From an uncultured Desulfuromonadales bacterium (lineage in GTDB: Bacteria > Desulfobacterota > Desulfuromonadia > Desulfuromonadales > Geopsychrobacteraceae), in NCBI GenBank assembly GCA_945787295.1, contig CALZHQ010000134.1, positions 1-10,459 on the forward strand: a stretch of 10,459 nt of DNA, given 5' to 3'. The notes under the pieces were generated by a model. The model was not told where the DNA came from. It ran no database searches and saw nothing but the letters and a program-made list of their open reading frames with translations. Numbering within the stretch: the first letter of the stretch is position 1; each line of letters opens with the position of its first letter. A program made the translations under genes and the position numbers. This document shows, piece after piece, positions 7,042 to 10,459 of the stretch.

Positions 7042-7449
7042 ATGGAAGCTGTCTGTCTCGACACTCATCCCCATATCCTGCTCGCTGAAGACGATGAAGC
7101 ACTCCGCGAGTTACTCGATTTTGCCTTAACCCGTGCTGGCTATCTGGTTACCTGCTGCACCAATGGTCTTGATCTACTCGATCGCCTGGAAGAAGGCGAC
7201 CCCTTCGACCTGATTATCAGCGACCTGCGGATGCCTGCCTTGAACGGCCTGGAAGTCTTGGAAAGTCAGCTGGAAAAGCGGCAGCGGCCTCCCTTTATCT
7301 GCATGACCGCTTTTGGCGACCGGAAAACTCACGACCTGGCCAAAGGCTTAGGAGCCGCCATCACGATTGACAAACCTTTTGACCTGGATGAAATGATCGA
7401 GCTGGTTCGCAAAACCTGTCTCCGCAATCCACGCCCTACTCAACACTAG
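7042..7449 (+). CDS. Single-domain response regulator (CheY-like receiver)
   Basis: A 135-aa protein made almost entirely of a receiver domain: acidic pocket Glu16, Asp17, Asp18, phospho-acceptor Asp61 in DLIISDLRMP, switch Thr89 in ICMTAFGD and conserved Lys111 in IDKPFDL. There is no output domain, so it must act by protein contact or as a phosphate sink. The start is set by GGAG at 7029-7032, 9 nt before ATG 7042; the frame is open further upstream but that part covers promoter and operator DNA. It is first in a sigma-54 operon with the protease (11-nt gap). A receiver switched on by the pathway's own activator could provide feedback by competing for phosphate from the kinase at 3887 (inference). 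Confidence 0.9.
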   Translation: MEAVCLDTHPHILLAEDDEALRELLDFALTRAGYLVTCCTNGLDLLDRLEEGDPFDLIISDLRMPALNGLEVLESQLEKRQRPPFICMTAFGDRKTHDLAKGLGAAITIDKPFDLDEMIELVRKTCLRNPRPTQH

Positions 7450-7460
7450 AGGAGTCGACC

Positions 7461-8906
7461 ATGAAAACTTCTAAACTACTGCTACTTTACGCTTTGCTGC
7501 CGCTGTTAATTGTCTTCAGCGGGACCCTTCCTGTTGTTGCCCAGGATGCCGGGCTGGAGAGTCTGCGTGAATCGGGAAAAGCCTTCCGCAGTGTCGCCAA
7601 ACAGGTATCACCCGCGGTGGTCTATATTTCGGTGGAAAAAGAGGTCGATCAACAGGGGATGAGTAATCCGTTCGGCAACCATCCGTTCGGCGATGAATTC
7701 TTTCGCCGCTTTTTCGGCCAGCCGGAGCAGAAACGCAGCCCGCAGAATAAACAGAAGCGGCAGTCTATGGGCCAGGGCTCAGGGTTCATCATCTCCGCTG
7801 ACGGCTACATCATGACCAACAATCACGTCGTCGGTGATGCCGACCTGGTGACCGTTCGGCTGCTTGATGGCCGTGAGTTTACCGCCAAGACCATCGGTAC
7901 CGATCCTCCGACCGATGTCGCTTTGATCAAGATTGAAGCCGATGAAAAACTCCCCTTCCTCAAGCTGGGCAACTCCGACAAGATGGAAGTTGGCGACTGG
8001 GTTTTGGCCTTCGGTAATCCCTTCGGCCTTTCCCACACCCTGACAGCGGGAATCGTCAGCGCCAAAGGGCGCAGCGGTATCGGCCTGACCGACTACGAAA
8101 ATTTCATTCAGACCGATGCTGCAATCAACCCGGGAAATTCCGGCGGGCCACTGGTCAACCTGGACGCTGAAGTGATCGGCATGAACACCGCCATCTTCAG
8201 CCGTAGCGGCGGCTATATGGGGATCGGTTTCGCGATTCCGATCAACATGGTGAAAAACATCCGCGAACAGCTGGTCGAACATGGCAGTGTCACCCGCGGA
8301 CGCCTCGGAGTCTATATCCAGGATATTACCCAGGACCTCGCCGAATCTTTCGATCTCAAGCAGACTGATGGCATCCTGGTTGCCCAGGTGGTCGAAGATT
8401 CTCCGGCAGAAAAGGCCGGTCTCAAGCAAGGGGACGTCATCCTCGAACTGGACGGCAATAAAGTCTCGAAGGTGGCCAAATTCCGCAACAGTATCGCCCT
8501 GACCCGTCCCGGTACCGAAATCGAGCTGACCATCCTGCGCGATGGCAAGAAAAAAGAGCTCGAGGTGACTGTCGGCTCGCTGGAAACCGACGACGAGGGG
8601 CGCCCGGTCAGCGCCGACAAGCTGCCGAAACTGGGGATGAGTCTGCAGAAACTGAGCGAAGAGCTGGCAACCCAGTTCGGTTATGAAGATGCCAAAGGGG
8701 TCCTGGTCACGGCCGTAGATGCGGGCTCGATTGCCGACCGGGCCGGAATCAAGCGTGGCGATCTGATCGAAGAGGTCAACCGCACAGCGGTCACTGAACC
8801 ACACCAAGTGAAAAATCTGATCAAGGAATCGGACAAGAAAACCATCCTGCTGCTGGTGCGGCAGGGGGATGCGAGCCGCTACCTGGCGCTCAAACTAAAG
8901 GACTGA
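7461..8906 (+). CDS. degP: DegP/MucD-type periplasmic serine protease
   Basis: A 481-aa HtrA-family protease and chaperone that degrades misfolded envelope proteins. An N-terminal signal peptide (charged MKTSK, hydrophobic core about 6-24) probably ends near VVAQ (27-28). The trypsin-like domain carries the full triad: His122 in MTNNHVV, Asp152 in PTDVALI and Ser227 in GNSGGP. An LA-loop-like insert rich in Phe, Gln and Lys lies at about 66-102. Two PDZ domains follow, about 281-372 (RLGVYIQDIT, SPAEKAGLKQGDVIL) and 390-478 (ADRAGIKRGDLI). Length and domain plan fit DegP/DegQ/MucD; I cannot separate these by eye. GAGGAG lies about 6 nt before the ATG. The gene is intact, lies in the sigma-54 operon behind the receiver, and its 3' untranslated region contains the second small RNA. 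Confidence 0.95.
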   Translation: MKTSKLLLLYALLPLLIVFSGTLPVVAQDAGLESLRESGKAFRSVAKQVSPAVVYISVEKEVDQQGMSNPFGNHPFGDEFFRRFFGQPEQKRSPQNKQKRQSMGQGSGFIISADGYIMTNNHVVGDADLVTVRLLDGREFTAKTIGTDPPTDVALIKIEADEKLPFLKLGNSDKMEVGDWVLAFGNPFGLSHTLTAGIVSAKGRSGIGLTDYENFIQTDAAINPGNSGGPLVNLDAEVIGMNTAIFSRSGGYMGIGFAIPINMVKNIREQLVEHGSVTRGRLGVYIQDITQDLAESFDLKQTDGILVAQVVEDSPAEKAGLKQGDVILELDGNKVSKVAKFRNSIALTRPGTEIELTILRDGKKKELEVTVGSLETDDEGRPVSADKLPKLGMSLQKLSEELATQFGYEDAKGVLVTAVDAGSIADRAGIKRGDLIEEVNRTAVTEPHQVKNLIKESDKKTILLLVRQGDASRYLALKLKD

Positions 8907-8913
8907 GTTACCC

Positions 8914-9017
8914 GACCGGTCGCCGCCCTGCTCAGCGGCGACCGGTCTCTTCAGCATATACAGAACGTTACCTCCTACGTTCAGCTATGGGGAATCTGCA
9001 GGGTTCCCCATTTTTTT
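8914..9017 (+). ncRNA. Candidate 3'-UTR small RNA, paralogue of the sigma-54 sRNA
   Basis: It begins 7 nt after the protease stop and has the same three-hairpin plan as the RNA at 6740. Hairpin 1 is a perfect 13-bp stem (8914-8926 with 8935-8947) and loop CCUGCUCA. Hairpin 2 has GAACGU (8963-8968) with ACGUUC (8977-8982) and loop UACCUCCU. Hairpin 3 is the terminator, loop UCUGCAGGG. Stems differ from copy 1 by paired changes while loops are conserved, which is RNA-like rather than protein- or DNA-site-like conservation. I find no sigma-54 promoter in the protease 3' end, so it is probably released by processing of the operon mRNA, as known for some 3'-UTR sRNAs such as CpxQ from cpxP. An alternative is that it is merely a double terminator of common local design. 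Confidence 0.65.
8987..9017 (+). terminator. Intrinsic terminator of the receiver-protease operon
   Basis: Stem ATGGGGAA (8987-8994) with TTCCCCAT (9004-9011), 9-nt loop TCTGCAGGG, and T-run 9011-9017. The loop differs at one base from that of the terminator at 6821. Confidence 0.93.
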
Positions 9018-9047
9018 GCCTTCGTACCACCTTAACTGCAAATAATA

Positions 9048-9064
9048 GCTGTCAATTTGACAGC
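9048..9064. promoter_or_regulatory. 17-bp palindrome, probable operator
   Basis: GCTGTCAATTTGACAGC is a perfect palindrome (8+1+8) in the 213-nt stretch between the protease-operon terminator and the DUF815 gene. The size fits a dimeric regulator site. It has no T-run and the half-sites do not resemble the GGGG/CCCC sites, so it probably belongs to another regulator. The binding protein is unknown. Confidence 0.5.
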
Positions 9065-9085
9065 AACAATTGTTCTGACGTATAC

Positions 9086-9117
9086 AGATCGTTCACTGGA
9101 AAGAGCAAGATCGTTCA
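9086..9117 (+). repeat. Direct repeat AGATCGTTCA, two copies 22 bp apart
   Basis: AGATCGTTCA at 9086-9095 and 9108-9117 is repeated at two helical turns, with a weaker relative (AGATTGTTC) at 9160-9168. The arrangement, on one DNA face upstream of the DUF815 gene, suggests a binding array for a direct-repeat regulator. No clear promoter can be assigned between here and the ATG at 9231. Confidence 0.4.
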
Positions 9118-9230
9118 AGGCAAGTCCCGCCCCTTTGCGTAGCGACTCCCCTCTGTAACAGATTGTTCCCGGTCAGCTTCCGGCAATATAGCCGGTCACC
9201 ATATTTGTATCTGCGAAAGAGAGAAAAAGA

Positions 9231-10006
9231 ATGATGAATCTTAAACCAGAAGTTGTTGCCCAACTGGAACGGGTCCTCGGCTCGGTGGAAATGCTGCTGC
9301 CGAGGGCGAGTAAGCCGGTCGACTGGGCCGAATGTCACGCCGCCAACTGGCGCCGGCACTCATTTTCCGGTTATCTGGAACCGGTCAAGGTGACCGACAA
9401 TACCCGGCTGGAAGAACTCCTCGGCGTCGAAGAGCAAAAAGAGATTATGATCAACAACACCAAACAGTTTCTGCAGGGGCTACCGGCCAACAACGCGCTG
9501 CTCTGGGGTTCGCGCGGCACCGGCAAGTCTTCGATCGTCAAGGCCCTGCTGAATGAATACGCCGAACAGGGGATGCGCATTATCCAGGTGGAAAAAGAAG
9601 ATCTGATTTACATCTCGGAAATTTTCGCCGCCATTGAAGATCAACCCTACCGCTTTATCCTGCTCTGTGATGACCTGACCTTTGAAACCGGTGAACTGGC
9701 TTACAAAATGCTCAAAAGTGCCCTCGACGGTTCGGTCTACTCGGCCCCGGATAATGTGCTCATCTACGTGACCTCCAACCGCCGCTACCTGTTGCCCGAG
9801 CTTTTCATGTCTTTTCCCAGGATCGCTATATCGAGGCGGTCAAGCTCTGTGTTGAGCGCTGGAGTAAAGAACTGGGTCGCCCGGTCCCATGGAACGATGA
9901 TCTGCAACAGGCGGCGATCAAGTGGAGCCATCAGAAGAGCAAGCGCTGCGGCCGCACCGCTTACCAGTTTTCCAAAAACTGGGTCGGCAAGTACCTGATG
10001 CGTTAA
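9231..10006 (+). pseudogene. DUF815 AAA+-type ATPase, disrupted by an apparent internal deletion and frameshift
   Basis: DUF815 proteins are cytoplasmic P-loop ATPases of about 280-300 aa and undefined role. The first 190 codons show Walker A GSRGTGKS (93-100), Walker B FILLCDDLTFE (142-152) and the sensor-1-like VTSNRRYLLPE. Relatives then have a stretch with an HPGE...EKISLSDRFGLW-type motif of 35-40 residues before a (Y/H)xFSQD block. Here LLPE is followed almost at once, in another frame, by FHVFSQDRYIEAVKL and then by KELGRPVPW, RTAYQFSKNWVGKYLMR and TAA 10004-10006. So about 100-120 nt appear missing (length 3n+1; inference), with loss of the sensor-2 approach. ATG 9231 or 9234 could be the start; a weak GAGAG precedes them. 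It is likely a single-gene unit closed by the terminator at 10009. Confidence 0.82.
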
Positions 10007-10008
10007 GA

Positions 10009-10039
10009 AAAAAGGCCGGGATCTAAGCCCGGCCTTTTT
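10009..10039. terminator. Bidirectional intrinsic terminator
   Basis: AAAAAGGCCGGG (10009-10020) pairs perfectly with CCCGGCCTTTTT (10028-10039) around a 7-nt loop. The A-run on one side and T-run on the other let it serve both the DUF815 gene and the convergent gene ending at 10063. Confidence 0.93.
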
Positions 10040-10062
10040 GTACAGCAATCTGACCAAATAAA

Positions 10063-10459
10063 TTACCTGCAGGTCACGTTCGACGTAGCGGAAACCTCAT
10101 CATTAGAGAACTCTCTATTCTCCGGGGCATCAATCGTCGCAGTCCAGATTACCATCCCTGATGTAGCGGATTGGTTGCAAGAGATATCAGCATTGAACTT
10201 GAACCGATCAGGAGCTCTGCCAGGTGTTACAAATTGGGTAATACTCGGCGGGGCAGGGGATACATTTATATCCACCAGACCCTCAGGAATCATCTCCCAC
10301 GTTAGTGTTACAGTCGCGTCCTGTGCCTTTGTATCTGCCTCATCAACAGCTGTAATTTTTTTCGAGACAGTTTTCGTTCCCAAATTCAGATTTTTGGGTG
10401 CTTTAAGCTTTTCGAGAGAAACGTCGGCCACTACCTGAGCCTGGATCGTTGCGGTTGTT
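10063..10459 (-). CDS. Unrecognised protein, C-terminal 131 residues
   Basis: An open frame entering from the right edge and ending at TAA 10065-10063. The GTG at 10431 could be a start, but the frame is open to the edge (TTATIQAQVVADVSLEKL), so a larger protein is likely. The sequence is rich in Thr, Val, Ser and Asn with alternating hydrophobic residues (ATVTLTWEMIPEG, GMVIWTATIDAPE), as in extracellular beta-sandwich (Ig-like) modules. Two cysteines (SCNQ and the near-terminal VTCR) could form a disulphide. GC is visibly lower (about half) than in the neighbouring genes. I do not recognise a family. A secreted or surface adhesin-like protein is possible but unproven. Confidence 0.6.
   Translation of the reverse strand, partial: TTATIQAQVVADVSLEKLKAPKNLNLGTKTVSKKITAVDEADTKAQDATVTLTWEMIPEGLVDINVSPAPPSITQFVTPGRAPDRFKFNADISCNQSATSGMVIWTATIDAPENREFSNDEVSATSNVTCR

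Noticed and set aside
6547..7449. A single 300-residue protein starting at 6547
   Set aside because: Its opening lies out of frame within the Fis domain and then crosses operators, a sigma-54 promoter, a terminator and a second promoter. Only the part from ATG 7042 is a receiver with its own ribosome site.
7779..8807. Long minus-strand frame (342 codons) antisense to the protease
   Set aside because: It is a codon-bias shadow of an intact protease and shows no recognisable motif.
8914..8947. The 13-bp perfect hairpin as an independent terminator
   Set aside because: No T-run follows; it fits better as hairpin 1 of the RNA upstream of the real terminator at 8987.
9170..9185. GG-N10-GC sigma-54-like pair before DUF815
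   Set aside because: The register is right but the flanking consensus is poor, and no GGGG/CCCC operators precede it.

Overview
The window reads as about 10 kb of chromosome from a Gram-negative bacterium with sigma-54 and periplasmic quality control. Protein style (NtrC-type two-component system, DegP/MucD-type protease, RsmE, MoxR-DUF58-DUF4381 cluster, DUF815 ATPase) and moderately high GC suggest Desulfuromonadales (Desulfuromonas/Geobacter relatives). That assignment is inference from protein appearance only.

Layout. Minus strand, 1-1988: an aerotolerance-type cluster transcribed leftward, MoxR AAA+ ATPase, then DUF58, then the first 19 codons of a DUF4381 protein. Plus strand, 2194-3809: rsmE (16S rRNA m3U methyltransferase) overlapping a DMT/EamA transporter. 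3887-6629: a membrane histidine kinase overlapping its NtrC-family sigma-54 activator. 6638-9017: the activator's apparent regulon. 9231-10006: a DUF815 ATPase gene, a bidirectional terminator, and then the 3' end of an unrecognised convergent gene.

The most interesting part is 6638-9017. Two copies of one control module (a pair of GGGG-N7-CCCC operators 18 bp apart, then a -24/-12 promoter) lie exactly 271 bp apart with identical internal spacing. The first copy has no reading frame behind it. It drives a roughly 117-nt transcript that ends in a strong terminator, a candidate sigma-54-dependent small RNA. The second copy drives a single-domain response regulator and a DegP-type protease. The 3' untranslated region of the protease gene carries a second RNA that is colinear with the first in three blocks, with covarying stems. 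Each RNA has three hairpins: a CUGCUCA loop, a CCUCC (anti-Shine-Dalgarno-like) loop, and a terminator with a UCWGCAGGG loop. Together this looks like an undescribed envelope-stress circuit: kinase, sigma-54 activator, then protease plus receiver plus two sibling sRNAs.

The second striking feature is damage. Five of the ten protein genes carry six apparent lesions: a 19-nt tandem duplication in moxR, an apparent ~20-nt deletion in DUF58, an amber codon in rsmE, two frame changes in the sigma-54 activator, and an apparent ~100-nt deletion in DUF815. Reading sense continues after every lesion, so they are recent decay or assembly/consensus errors. The kinase, transporter, receiver and protease are intact.
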